In this document: positions 7,801-16,528 of the stretch, in pieces
Layout of the letters: each line of letters opens with the position of its first letter
How positions within the stretch are numbered: the stretch's first letter is position 1
Source of the DNA: CAZNKU01 sp045541135
GTDB taxonomy: Bacteria > Bacillota > Clostridia > Monoglobales > Firm-18
Reading direction: 5' to 3'
Length of the DNA: 46,317 nucleotides
NCBI GenBank assembly: GCA_045541135.1
Contig: JAZQIO010000098.1
Span: 1-46,317, forward strand
Position numbers and translations under genes: made by a program
The notes under the pieces: model-generated
Database searches by the model: none
The model's input: the letters and a program-made list of their open reading frames with translations, nothing else
What the model was told of the DNA's origin: nothing

Positions 7801-9997
7801 TACTGATTTAGTATTGCCCACAAGTACAAAAGACGGCTATACATTAAGCTGGAAATCGTTGAATGGAAATATAATCAATGATAAAGGTGTTATAAATAAG
7901 AATGCTGTTATTTCTCAGGATACTGAAGTTGCCTTTGAAGTTACAATTTCTTATGGTGAATATTCCGCTTCACCTAAACCAATTAAATTTACAATTGCCA
8001 AACGTGGTGCGGAAACTAAACTTAATTGCAATGACATTGTGGAAGGCGTAGAGGGGGTAGTTACATACAACGCTAAAGTCGCTAACAACAATGGTACTGT
8101 TTATCTGAAGGATGATAAAGGAAACAACATTGTTGGACTTGAAATTAAAGATTCTAAAGTTACTTTGGAATACAAGGGTGCTGAAGGTGCAGTTATCCCT
8201 GTGGGAGGAAGTGATTTTAAACTTGATGTTGTTATGAATTCCACAGACAAATGTGCTTCAATATTTATTGACGGTGTGTTGGTTGCCGACTATGTTCCTT
8301 ACATTGTTGCCGTAAATAATTTTAAATCAGCTGAGGCAACAGCAGGAATTATTATAAGTGATAGTGTCGTGTTTGATGAGTATTCACTTTATGATTACAA
8401 CATTAAGGTTTTTGATTATTATGATGAATTCACGAAGCCTTATATTACTAAGGATGTTGTATTTGCAAAAGATTCTATAGGCGGAGTATTGGTTGAATGG
8501 GTTATTTCAGAAGATGCTCCTGTATCAGCTGAAGGGGTGTATACACCTTCATTTGAGGTGGAATTTTTCGATATTACATTGAAGCTTTCCAATACAAATA
8601 CAAACGGTGCGGTATATGAAAATAAAATGACACTTGCCGCAGTTCCGACTGAAGATGATAATCTTTTGAATAAAGCATCTGCATCTTCAAATATGCGTAT
8701 GGATATTGTAAACAACACAAACAAATTGTTTGATAAAAATTTCAAAACTTATATGGAAGCAACTCTTTCAGGTAAAAATGACTATGTCATTATAGATATG
8801 GGTTCTGTACAGACTATCGGTTCACTTTTCTTCTTCCAGTCAATTGAGGATAAGGGAATGTTGTCATGTGATATTTATCTGTCAGAAGACGGAACAGATT
8901 GGTCATCAAAGCCTGTTGCTTCACCACAGTTTGCAGATGGTGAAAGTAACTATGTTGTATTTGATAAAGAAGATGTAAGATATATAAAAATTACAAATAT
9001 TTTAGCAAAAGACAAGAAGATTGTTTTGGATGAAATAAAGGGATATATAACATACACAGCGGATGATGCAGCATATCTTGATGTAATGGCTCTTAATATG
9101 CCTACTGAACGTGTACTTAAAGTTTCTTCATTGACATTGCCGACTGTAGGTGCTTTATATGGTTCGGTAATGACATGGAAATCATCCGATCCGAGTGTTA
9201 TTTCTCTTGATGGTAAAATCAATGTACCATCAGGTCGAACAGAAGTTGTATTAACAGTTACAGCAAGTAACAATGGGAATACATATTCAAAATCATTTAC
9301 ATACTACTTCCCCGGAAAAGGTAATTCCGGTGGTGGTGCAGGTGGTTCATCCGGAGGTGCAGGTGGCTCAGGCGGCGGATACAACGGCGTAGTACCTTCA
9401 ATTTCACTACCGGTAGACACAGATATAGTTCAGACACCATCTACAGAAAATCTTAAAACAGAATTCAAAGATGTAAAAATGAATGATTGGTATTACAAAT
9501 ATCTTGTAAGTCTTAAGGAAACAGGAATTGTTAACGGCTCTGATGACGGTAATTTTTATCCTGACAACTTTGTTAAGAGAGAAGAATTCCTTAAGATGCT
9601 TGTTGTAGCTGCAAACATTCAGTTGTCTGATACTTTTGATGGCTTTGAAGATGTAAAAGCTGATGATTGGTTTGCTCCTTATGTTTATGCTGCAAAGGAA
9701 ACCGGTATAGTAAACGGAATGAGTGAAAATTCATTTGGCGTAGGTATGACAATTTCAAGACAGGATATGTCTGTTATGATATATAATGTACTTGGTATTG
9801 AAAATGATGTGGTTAAAAATACAGAAATGTTTGCCGATGATAATAACATTGCGGATTACGCATATAATCAGGTTTATGCTATGAAGCAGCTTGGTTTGAT
9901 AAACGGTTATGAAAATGGTGAATTTAAACCTTCAGGTTATCTTACAAGAGCCGAAGCAACAAAAGTAATCTTTATGTTGTTGGAATACTTAAAATAG
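4805..9997 (+). CDS. Giant SLH-anchored multi-domain surface protein (ConA-like, Ig-like and F5/8C modules)
   Basis: A 1730-residue exported protein with AGGAGG just before the ATG. A signal peptide (1-24, ending VVLAED) is followed by two similar jelly-roll/ConA-like modules (about 30-255 and 365-590; each has an xYQQGFxGxYA motif). They are separated by an atrophied bacterial Ig-like domain and an acidic Gly-rich linker. More ConA-like and Ig-like modules follow (600-1275). A discoidin/F5-8 type C domain comes next (about 1285-1420; NLLNKASAS and later VRYIKITNI), then one Ig-like domain, a Gly-rich linker (about 1505-1526) and three SLH repeats (1552-1730). No catalytic motif is visible, so I read it as a carbohydrate-binding surface scaffold holding substrate near the lyase encoded next. 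A paralogue in block B (33794-37909) is shorter because it has one fewer N-terminal module. Confidence 0.85.
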   Translation: MKRIISFLVVLSMLLSVAPMVVLAEDTAEPDLSGAKLIEEIVFDETFGNSYMAQKVIYDEYTEADGFDAIYSADGISIVRVAEGTADGTANTNFAVRFTDYVKDDVNNTELYQQGFAGMYAFDFTIKSNVTPVSGKNGTYDLYFSDYLDGASITANRYQVKPSDGSFQSTNKKTVKFSNINDNNEHKIRFVVDTVGKSIHGYEIDESTGEFKYLGTDVYSKKADDSIRSLRFLMRSYVEKDSTVTIKKLDIYEVERVTTRVDSLPDYLVLEEDNVTENITIPDSLAGLQITSSDEGVLKADGTVIRGTEDKNVSLTVSGNADGIAFEKIYHFTVKASDGSEGEGGSGGDDEGGNTPEDPDDGTVDLTKGKVIADMNLNKEFAESPMGKIAIYDNFNPVTDGFETVYGDDGITIRRIAAEGDNDEKIDKFAVNFTALVDDDTNNSASVYQQGFKGIYAVEVTFCANYISSLNSRSDWYFSEYLNGATIVTGNDFRLTKNRALSWVTTNSDAVSLEKFTVGKDRTVRFVIDTDNGKSYIYEVDSNGKYTYVGQGSYTGNALTSFIQRFRASLDAGSYITFRNVKLYEIQRSTQSSITDALNEFKNNVPEYVTGTPNSVTEAITIPSVPEGYSITATDGVIDIESGAVTRDLVDQNAQLMITNSVDGVSFKKIYDLVVKARDDVDFKNLDKYDFKSVKDTGEFISVGDAELSDAGYKISKTYGTNAQLIGMLKSEKYENTYVYDHAGVYDYEIKVIPNITSGRAYVELGNYNSETDEFTTYGKFSILSSGISQTTDTSNTVIVSEKTLGNPYVLKFRVDQGYKKCWAWVNGTAAQNSTSYSSSGNTINAYRITFDVTAKDGDSVTLVDGNLSQWVNFGYQPVDNTLEVAKNINVDDILVDGTADDAYGSINLPQIDGYNMLWTTDNDLVDFDTNKIYRSFDDEDITIKLTISSISNPEVKVVKDFKLKVKGASLEDINILLEGALAKVTAESVTNQNTSKIITDLVLPTSTKDGYTLSWKSLNGNIINDKGVINKNAVISQDTEVAFEVTISYGEYSASPKPIKFTIAKRGAETKLNCNDIVEGVEGVVTYNAKVANNNGTVYLKDDKGNNIVGLEIKDSKVTLEYKGAEGAVIPVGGSDFKLDVVMNSTDKCASIFIDGVLVADYVPYIVAVNNFKSAEATAGIIISDSVVFDEYSLYDYNIKVFDYYDEFTKPYITKDVVFAKDSIGGVLVEWVISEDAPVSAEGVYTPSFEVEFFDITLKLSNTNTNGAVYENKMTLAAVPTEDDNLLNKASASSNMRMDIVNNTNKLFDKNFKTYMEATLSGKNDYVIIDMGSVQTIGSLFFFQSIEDKGMLSCDIYLSEDGTDWSSKPVASPQFADGESNYVVFDKEDVRYIKITNILAKDKKIVLDEIKGYITYTADDAAYLDVMALNMPTERVLKVSSLTLPTVGALYGSVMTWKSSDPSVISLDGKINVPSGRTEVVLTVTASNNGNTYSKSFTYYFPGKGNSGGGAGGSSGGAGGSGGGYNGVVPSISLPVDTDIVQTPSTENLKTEFKDVKMNDWYYKYLVSLKETGIVNGSDDGNFYPDNFVKREEFLKMLVVAANIQLSDTFDGFEDVKADDWFAPYVYAAKETGIVNGMSENSFGVGMTISRQDMSVMIYNVLGIENDVVKNTEMFADDNNIADYAYNQVYAMKQLGLINGYENGEFKPSGYLTRAEATKVIFMLLEYLK

Positions 9998-10004
9998 GAA
10001 GTTT

Positions 10005-10028
10005 TTCAGGGGAGTAATCTCCCCTGAA
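10005..10028 (+). other. Intercistronic GC-rich hairpin before the block A lyase
   Basis: TTCAGGGGAG (10005-10014) pairs perfectly with CTCCCCTGAA (10019-10028) around the loop TAAT. No T-run follows, so it is not a typical terminator. A transcript-processing or stability element that sets the ratio of scaffold to lyase is more likely. A GC-rich hairpin occupies the same position in block B. Confidence 0.6.
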
Positions 10029-10055
10029 ATCAAATAAAAGAAAGGATAATTATTT

Positions 10056-13000
10056 ATGAAAAAGATAATTTCGATAATTTTGACATTTGTTTTTATAGCT
10101 TCCTGTTTGCCCGTTGCTTTTGCTGCAGGAGCGTATGATGACGAAGGAAAATATATATATAGAACAAGTACCTATGATTTTGAAATCATCCAGAATGACC
10201 CACAGTATATAACGGATGAAAAATTTTTCGGTAAATGGGATGAGGATACCCAAGCATGGGATATAGAACCACTTTTAAAATACGGTGACAAAGACTTCCC
10301 TGGGCTTGATCCGATAGAAGAAGCTGCAAAGAACGGTGATTACTACGGCGCTAAAATAGCCTTAATGGAATATTATTTACCTCAAAAATACAATAAAGTT
10401 TCTAAAGTCATGTCTGTAAATGATGAATCTTTTTTTGAAATTAAATTCAGAGAAAGAAATATGTATGCAGCATCTACAAACGGACAACCTTTGGATGTAA
10501 CTGATTGGGTAACTCAGGATTGGAAGACGATTACTGCAAATTCCAGTATTTTATCTTCTTATGTAACATCGATGGCTAAAACAAGTCCTGATGTTACATT
10601 GGTTGTTGCTTCTATGGATAAAAGTAATACTGCTGCACAAATAAAATCCAGAGATACAGATTCTCCTCCGGTACTTAATATTACCGTAAATAATGTGCAG
10701 AGACAATATACAGCGGTTGAAGATTCATATATCAGTCCTGTAGATAATGCAAATACCAACTATGGTAATGAAGAAATTCTTTATGCTCAGGAATATGGAT
10801 ATGTGGGGCACTGGAGTGATAAGAGTAATCGTTGGACAAGTGAAGCTAACCCTACCAGAAGAACTTATTTTAAGTTTGATGTTTCTGACATAAAATCTAC
10901 CGACGATGTATCTTCTGCATCGCTTACTTTTACGGCTCGTACGGAAGCCGGTGGCGACCTTACTGAAAAAGAATTGTTCATATATGGTTGGGATGATTCT
11001 GCTTGGGAAGAAAATACAATTAAATGGAACAGTTTTGATGACTGGAAGTTTTTTTCTTGCAATGAACAGGAAACGTGGAGTTTTTTAACGAGCGAAAACA
11101 CAACAGAAAAAGGTAAAATTTGTTATTTTCACAGAGGAGCAAAACTACAGACGCTTTCAAGAGTTTTTAATAACACCAAGGATGAAAGATATGCATATAC
11201 ATTTCTCCGTGAGCTTATGAGCACAATTACTAATGTAAGCAACCGTGCTGATGTTATGAATCATCTTGATATGTCAAACCATGTATATAATGTTGGTGGT
11301 TGTTTTATTGCTTGCTGGGACAGTATGTATATGACACCAGAAATATTTACAGCTGCCTTAAAGCATTTTTATCTTGTTACAGATTTAGCTTGTGAAACAT
11401 GGTTGGTACCAAAGGATTGTACAGCAAATGGTGCTACAAACTTGGCTCGTATGACTTATTCCTTTAGTATGTGGTATCCGGAATTTAAAAAATCTGACTA
11501 TTGGTATGATATAACTAAATATTCATATAAATGGATTGTTGAGGATGGAGCACTTGCTGATGGTAGTTGTATAGAACAGGCTGCGGGATATGTTGAAACT
11601 TTTTGTGGAAATATAAGTACTTCACACTCCGGAATTTATACTAAGATTAAAAATCCGTACTATGGTATGTATGCAGATAGTGAGACCGGAGAAATTATCC
11701 GCAATATGCTTATCAATGCTCTTTATTCAACCGCTTGGGATTATGAAGAATTTGGACTTGGTGACTCCAGTAACTTTAATTCTAAAAGCTTTCTTACAAA
11801 TTGGTATGGTTTGCTGCTTGATTTTGGTATAGACGATCCATATCTTGAATATGTTGCAACTAACGGTACAAGCGGTACAGCTCCGGAATTTACTTCTAAT
11901 TCTTTTCCTGTTGCACTCAGAACTTATATGAGAACAGGCTGGACCAAAAATGATGTAATGCTTGCATTCACAAATAAGGGCGGCGAAGTAACTCACAGTC
12001 ATCGTGATCAGCTTCATTTGGTGCTAAAAGCATACGGACAGAATTTGCTTGTTGATTCATACGGAGCCGAATATACAGGTGATAGAAGAAGATCTGATGT
12101 TAGTGCAGCTATGCATAATACAATAACGGTAAATAACGGAAACATTCAAAATCAGACTGCCGGAAATGATGGTGTAGAAAAAGAACAGGAAATCAATGAC
12201 CTTTATAATCACACTACATATACAACTGCGTATGTTGATTATGCAAGCAATACAGAACGTACTGTTCTGTTCCTTAAAAACCAGAAATTCTTTATAGTAA
12301 CTGATTATATTCAGGTAAAAGATAAGACAAAGGATAATAAGGTAGCACAGGCATGGCATATGTCACCTGAAGCTTATATAAGCCTTAGTGAAAATAATGA
12401 GTTTGTAAGTAATTTTGAAAGTGGTGCAAATATAATTGTTTCACCGGTAGATTCAGCTTCAATGTCGGATATCTATTTTACAGATGTTGAACAGGGTGTT
12501 GCCGCAGGTGTATATGTTGTAACACCAAAGGGTGTTTATGAACGTACTACAAGAGATACTGCTAAGTATGGCACTATTTTGTATCCGCTTAATATTGGCG
12601 AAAAACGCTCTATTGTTACCGAAGAAATTGATGTAGGAATAGAAAATAACGGGGCATCAGCTTTCTACCTTACTATAAACACACCGGGAAAAGATGATGC
12701 ACAGAATTATTACTATTATCATTTAAGTGATCTTTCTCAAAAGAAGGAAATTGTATTGGGAGATTATACAACCGATGCTACATCACTCCTTGTTCAGGAG
12801 GATAAAAACGGCAAGGTTGTTTCGTTCTTTATTTACGATGGTTCCTACATTAAAAAATATGGAATAAAAGACGAATATCTGTTCAAGAGTAATGCAGGTG
12901 ATGTTACTTTTGGCGTAGATATGGCATCCGGTGAAATATCTGAATTTTCATCAGATGACTTTGATGAAAGAACTTTGAAGGATATTACTGTTTATGCAGG

Positions 13001-13874
13001 TTATGACATAAAGTCAATTACATTTAACGGTAAGAACATAAATACCAAAAAGGATGGAGCATATCTGTATTTTGGAGATGAACCAATAGTAAAATGCACC
13101 GAAGATTTTACACCTGATTCTGACAATCAGACATCTGATGAAATATTTGGTGATTTTACAGGTGGTCGTCCGTCATCCGGTGGCGGTTCAGGTAGTTCCG
13201 GCGGAGGTTCGTCATCAGGCGGAGCAGGTGGCGTTCAGCCGATAACTCCTGATAAGGATGACAATAATGCTGCTGATGACCCTGAAAATAAGGAAGAAGA
13301 TATTGCGGATACCAATCCGACAATTAAGCCTTCTTATAATGATGTTTTGGAAGATGCTTGGTATTATAACGATGTAATGTTGTTAAGCGAAAAAAATATT
13401 GTATCAGGAGACGGTACAGGTGCTTTTTCACCAAATAACAATGTTACGAGGGAGCAATTCCTTAAAATGTTAATATTGGCAACAGGAATAGATACTGAAG
13501 AAGGTGAAAATACATTTGCCGATGTTGATGAAAATGCATGGTATAAGCCTTATGTGTTAAAAGCAAAAAAATTCGGTATAGTAAACGGTATTTCTGACAG
13601 TGAGTTTGGTATAGGAAGAAACATAACACGTCAGGATATGGCAGTTATGATATCACGTATTATAGATAAGCTTAACGTAAAAACAACTGAATTTGAAACT
13701 GATAAATTTGTAGATGAAAATAGTATTTCCGATTACGCAAAGGATTCTGTCGGTTTTATGAAATCAATTGGATTGATAGAGGGCTACAACAATGAATTCA
13801 GACCTTTAGATAATCTGACACGTGTAGAGGCAGCAACTATTATTGCTAAAATTATCAGAGAGTTTGAATTTTAA
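10056..13874 (+). CDS. Secreted heparinase II/III-like polysaccharide lyase with C-terminal SLH repeats
   Basis: A 1272-residue exported enzyme. A signal peptide (1-23) is followed by a small helical module (about 40-115, with FFGKWDEDTQAW and ALMEYYLPQKY). A DNRLRE-like beta-sandwich comes next (about 170-320; EDSYISP, RRTYFKFDVSDI). An alpha-toroid (330-600) carries the conserved DGSCIEQAAGY, with Asp502, Glu507 and Tyr512. The heparinase II/III C-terminal sheet domain (about 620-920) has His647, His649 and Asp651. A Gly/Ser-rich linker (about 1038-1062) leads to three SLH repeats (1092-1272). Known enzymes of this fold cut uronate-containing polysaccharides by beta-elimination, leaving a 4,5-unsaturated sugar. 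I cannot assign a PL family or substrate. The HSHRD site differs from the SHGHxD of the other three lyases here. The GH105 enzyme downstream fits an unsaturated product. Confidence 0.85.
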   Translation: MKKIISIILTFVFIASCLPVAFAAGAYDDEGKYIYRTSTYDFEIIQNDPQYITDEKFFGKWDEDTQAWDIEPLLKYGDKDFPGLDPIEEAAKNGDYYGAKIALMEYYLPQKYNKVSKVMSVNDESFFEIKFRERNMYAASTNGQPLDVTDWVTQDWKTITANSSILSSYVTSMAKTSPDVTLVVASMDKSNTAAQIKSRDTDSPPVLNITVNNVQRQYTAVEDSYISPVDNANTNYGNEEILYAQEYGYVGHWSDKSNRWTSEANPTRRTYFKFDVSDIKSTDDVSSASLTFTARTEAGGDLTEKELFIYGWDDSAWEENTIKWNSFDDWKFFSCNEQETWSFLTSENTTEKGKICYFHRGAKLQTLSRVFNNTKDERYAYTFLRELMSTITNVSNRADVMNHLDMSNHVYNVGGCFIACWDSMYMTPEIFTAALKHFYLVTDLACETWLVPKDCTANGATNLARMTYSFSMWYPEFKKSDYWYDITKYSYKWIVEDGALADGSCIEQAAGYVETFCGNISTSHSGIYTKIKNPYYGMYADSETGEIIRNMLINALYSTAWDYEEFGLGDSSNFNSKSFLTNWYGLLLDFGIDDPYLEYVATNGTSGTAPEFTSNSFPVALRTYMRTGWTKNDVMLAFTNKGGEVTHSHRDQLHLVLKAYGQNLLVDSYGAEYTGDRRRSDVSAAMHNTITVNNGNIQNQTAGNDGVEKEQEINDLYNHTTYTTAYVDYASNTERTVLFLKNQKFFIVTDYIQVKDKTKDNKVAQAWHMSPEAYISLSENNEFVSNFESGANIIVSPVDSASMSDIYFTDVEQGVAAGVYVVTPKGVYERTTRDTAKYGTILYPLNIGEKRSIVTEEIDVGIENNGASAFYLTINTPGKDDAQNYYYYHLSDLSQKKEIVLGDYTTDATSLLVQEDKNGKVVSFFIYDGSYIKKYGIKDEYLFKSNAGDVTFGVDMASGEISEFSSDDFDERTLKDITVYAGYDIKSITFNGKNINTKKDGAYLYFGDEPIVKCTEDFTPDSDNQTSDEIFGDFTGGRPSSGGGSGSSGGGSSSGGAGGVQPITPDKDDNNAADDPENKEEDIADTNPTIKPSYNDVLEDAWYYNDVMLLSEKNIVSGDGTGAFSPNNNVTREQFLKMLILATGIDTEEGENTFADVDENAWYKPYVLKAKKFGIVNGISDSEFGIGRNITRQDMAVMISRIIDKLNVKTTEFETDKFVDENSISDYAKDSVGFMKSIGLIEGYNNEFRPLDNLTRVEAATIIAKIIREFEF

Positions 13875-13929
13875 TATTTTAAAAAACAAATTCAGTCAAG
13901 ATTTCTTTGCTGATTGTAGGAGATTTGTA

Positions 13930-16515
13930 ATGAGCATAACATATAATTATAAAATCTTAAATGATCCTATGAAAATAACGGATTCTGACTTTTTTGGACT
14001 ATGGAACAAAAAAAGTCAAAGGTGGGAAAATGAGGGACTTTTAGATTACGATAAATATTCAATAGAGCTTGCATCAGTAATTGATGCAGTAAAGACAGGG
14101 GATTACAGGCTTGCGAAAAATCACTTGCTTGAATATTACCGTGAAAAATATAAGGATATTAAGGTTAAGCCTTATCCCGCATGTACGGAAAAGCTTGAAC
14201 TTTGTTGCAGGGCACTGGAAAAAAACGTGTATGCCGTCAATAAAATGAATGGTCATATTATGGATTTTTTTACTGTGGATGAAGAATTAAAGTGGCACAG
14301 TGTAGATGTTGGCTTTTCAATGGACTCATTGGTTTTCGGCAGTGATGTTAAGGTGTCATATCAGCTTATGTCTGTTGATAAAGCAGACATCTCAGCAGAA
14401 TTTTATTCAAGGAAATCTGATCACAGTCCATATCTTGAGCTTGTGATAAACGGCGAAAAAGTAAGGGTGAAATGCTGTAAGGACACTATGGTGTCGGCAG
14501 GTGAAAATTCTTCTGTAAACTATAGTGAAAACAAGGTTTTTGAAGTGTGTGAAAGCGGTATATACCATAATCATGATGAAAATATGAAAAGAGCCTACTT
14601 TGCATTTGATGTAAGCTTTATAAATAAAAATGATGTTATATCTTCTGCAAAGCTTTACTTATACGGAAAATCCAATAAAGCCGAAAAGGAAATTTGCGTT
14701 TACAACGAACATGCAGCAAACTGGGACGAAAAGACATTTTGCTGGGACAATGTTACAGACGAGCTTATTTTTTCCTGCAATGATATGAATTCCTGGAACT
14801 TTATAACCAGCTCTGTCACAACAATTAAGGGAAAAATATGCTTTTATCATCGTGGAGCTGAGCTTTCTATGCTTGCAGATATGTACAGACGTACAGGGGA
14901 TGAAAAATATGCCTATACTTTTATACGCAACGCAATGGCAATAGTTCATTATGTAGGCTGTAACAGAGAAGTTTTTAATGAGCTTGATATGGGCTGTCAT
15001 TGTAATTCACATACAACAGATTTGTTCCGTGTAATAAACAGTAAATATATGACAGGGGAAAGGTTTGTTGCTATTTTAAAAAACATATATTCTATTGCGC
15101 AGTGGCTTATAAATAATTTTTACGGAGTAAAGAAAAACAACTGGGCATCATTTGCAACTATGGGTGTATATTGTTTCATTGGCTTTTTTTCTGAAATTAA
15201 ATCCTACGATAAATGGTTTGATATAACAGTCAATGAAAATAACAGACTTATAAGAGGATTTATTGGCAAGGACGGTTCAAATATTGAGCTTGGTCAATGT
15301 TATCAGTCTACACTTATAAATACTATTACGGGACTTTATAGTATTCACGAGCTTAACCGTAGTAAAATGCCTTTGTCGGATGAGGCTTTTGATATTGCAC
15401 ATAAGCTTATAAAGCATTATTATTACACCTTAAGTCCTACGGGTTCCGACTATAACATTGCTGATACCACAGACCCGTTTAAAAATCTCAAGGAGCGAGT
15501 TGCTATCTGGTATAATAAATATCCCGACCTTTTGGGGGATGATGAGGAACTTAAGTATGTTGCAACAGATGGTAAGGAAGGAAAACTACCTGATTTTACA
15601 ACAATAAATTTCCCATATAACTTAAGAACTTATATGAAAACAGACTGGTCAAGGGATGCCCTTGCAATGGTTGTTAACGGCAGGCGTGAAGGTTCCCACG
15701 GTCACGAGGATGTTTTTTCAATAGCTATGATGGCATACGGTAAGCATCTTGTTACCGACCAGGGTTATGGTGCATTGCTTACAGGCGGAATTCGTGAAAT
15801 GATGATGGCATCATCCTCACACAATGTAGTACTTGCGGATGATGTGGAAAATACATGGCGTAAGGATTCAAAACAGCTTGGCTTTGACACAAATCACAAG
15901 TTTGATTACTGCGAATATTCCGGAGCCAATAATGAAATAATTGACGTACAGAATAGAAGTGTTACCTTCTGTAAGGAGGATAAATTCTGGATTGTTACAG
16001 ATTACATAAAACCGATTAATTGTGAAAAAGACACAAAATACACACAATACTGGCATATGTTACCTGAAGCAAATATATCCATCGGGGAACAAAATGTGCT
16101 GAAAAGTAATTTTGCCGACGGTATAAACGTAATGATTGTACCTGTTGGGGAAATTGAAAATTCTGAGATTATACCTTCCAAATATTCGCCGGGTCATGGA
16201 GTTATAGTAGACAGTAAAAAGGCAAAACTTGTTAAAAATAAAAAAGGCGAAGTTTTGTTCAGTACACTTATTATTCCAATAAATGAAGGTGAGGACTTTA
16301 AAGTTGAATCAAAGTGTACAGATTACGATAATGTAAATTCCTTTGTCGCAAAAATTACTGACAAGAACGGGGTTTCAAAAACATATTATTTTGCACACAG
16401 TAATAATCAGGTTAAAGAAATTTCTTCAGGCAAATACTCGGAATTTGCCGTAAATATGATAGTGTGTGAAGATGAGAATGGAAAAGCGGTTTCAAAATAC
16501 ATTATTGATAAATAA
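13930..16515 (+). CDS. Leaderless heparinase II/III-like lyase, copy 1
   Basis: An 861-residue protein related over its whole enzyme part to the secreted lyase upstream, but with no signal peptide and no SLH repeats, so probably cytoplasmic. I start at the ATG at 13930, which has AGGAG ten bases upstream. Extending further upstream would run into the previous gene and adds no leader. Order: helical module (FFGLWNKKSQRW, LLEYYREKY), DNRLRE-like beta-sandwich (about 130-270), alpha-toroid with DGSNIELGQCY (Asp448, Glu453, Tyr458), and heparinase C-terminal domain with GSHGHEDVFS (His590, His592, Asp594). A DNRLRE-like module inside a leaderless protein is unusual. The likely role is to cleave imported oligosaccharides to shorter unsaturated products. 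The next gene is a close tandem copy whose GTG start lies 13 bases past this stop. Confidence 0.82.
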   Translation: MSITYNYKILNDPMKITDSDFFGLWNKKSQRWENEGLLDYDKYSIELASVIDAVKTGDYRLAKNHLLEYYREKYKDIKVKPYPACTEKLELCCRALEKNVYAVNKMNGHIMDFFTVDEELKWHSVDVGFSMDSLVFGSDVKVSYQLMSVDKADISAEFYSRKSDHSPYLELVINGEKVRVKCCKDTMVSAGENSSVNYSENKVFEVCESGIYHNHDENMKRAYFAFDVSFINKNDVISSAKLYLYGKSNKAEKEICVYNEHAANWDEKTFCWDNVTDELIFSCNDMNSWNFITSSVTTIKGKICFYHRGAELSMLADMYRRTGDEKYAYTFIRNAMAIVHYVGCNREVFNELDMGCHCNSHTTDLFRVINSKYMTGERFVAILKNIYSIAQWLINNFYGVKKNNWASFATMGVYCFIGFFSEIKSYDKWFDITVNENNRLIRGFIGKDGSNIELGQCYQSTLINTITGLYSIHELNRSKMPLSDEAFDIAHKLIKHYYYTLSPTGSDYNIADTTDPFKNLKERVAIWYNKYPDLLGDDEELKYVATDGKEGKLPDFTTINFPYNLRTYMKTDWSRDALAMVVNGRREGSHGHEDVFSIAMMAYGKHLVTDQGYGALLTGGIREMMMASSSHNVVLADDVENTWRKDSKQLGFDTNHKFDYCEYSGANNEIIDVQNRSVTFCKEDKFWIVTDYIKPINCEKDTKYTQYWHMLPEANISIGEQNVLKSNFADGINVMIVPVGEIENSEIIPSKYSPGHGVIVDSKKAKLVKNKKGEVLFSTLIIPINEGEDFKVESKCTDYDNVNSFVAKITDKNGVSKTYYFAHSNNQVKEISSGKYSEFAVNMIVCEDENGKAVSKYIIDK

Positions 16516-16528
16516 AGGAGAATTTATT

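Noticed and set aside
9320..9400. Short repeated GGTGGT/GGCGG-type units suggesting a tandem repeat or CRISPR-like array
   Set aside because: They encode the Gly-rich linker before the SLH repeats. There is no regular repeat-spacer pattern, and I saw no CRISPR array or cas gene in the window.
13843..13929. Upstream extension of the first leaderless lyase into the previous gene
   Set aside because: The extra residues overlap the end of the preceding gene, give no signal peptide and bypass a good ribosome site at the 13930 start.
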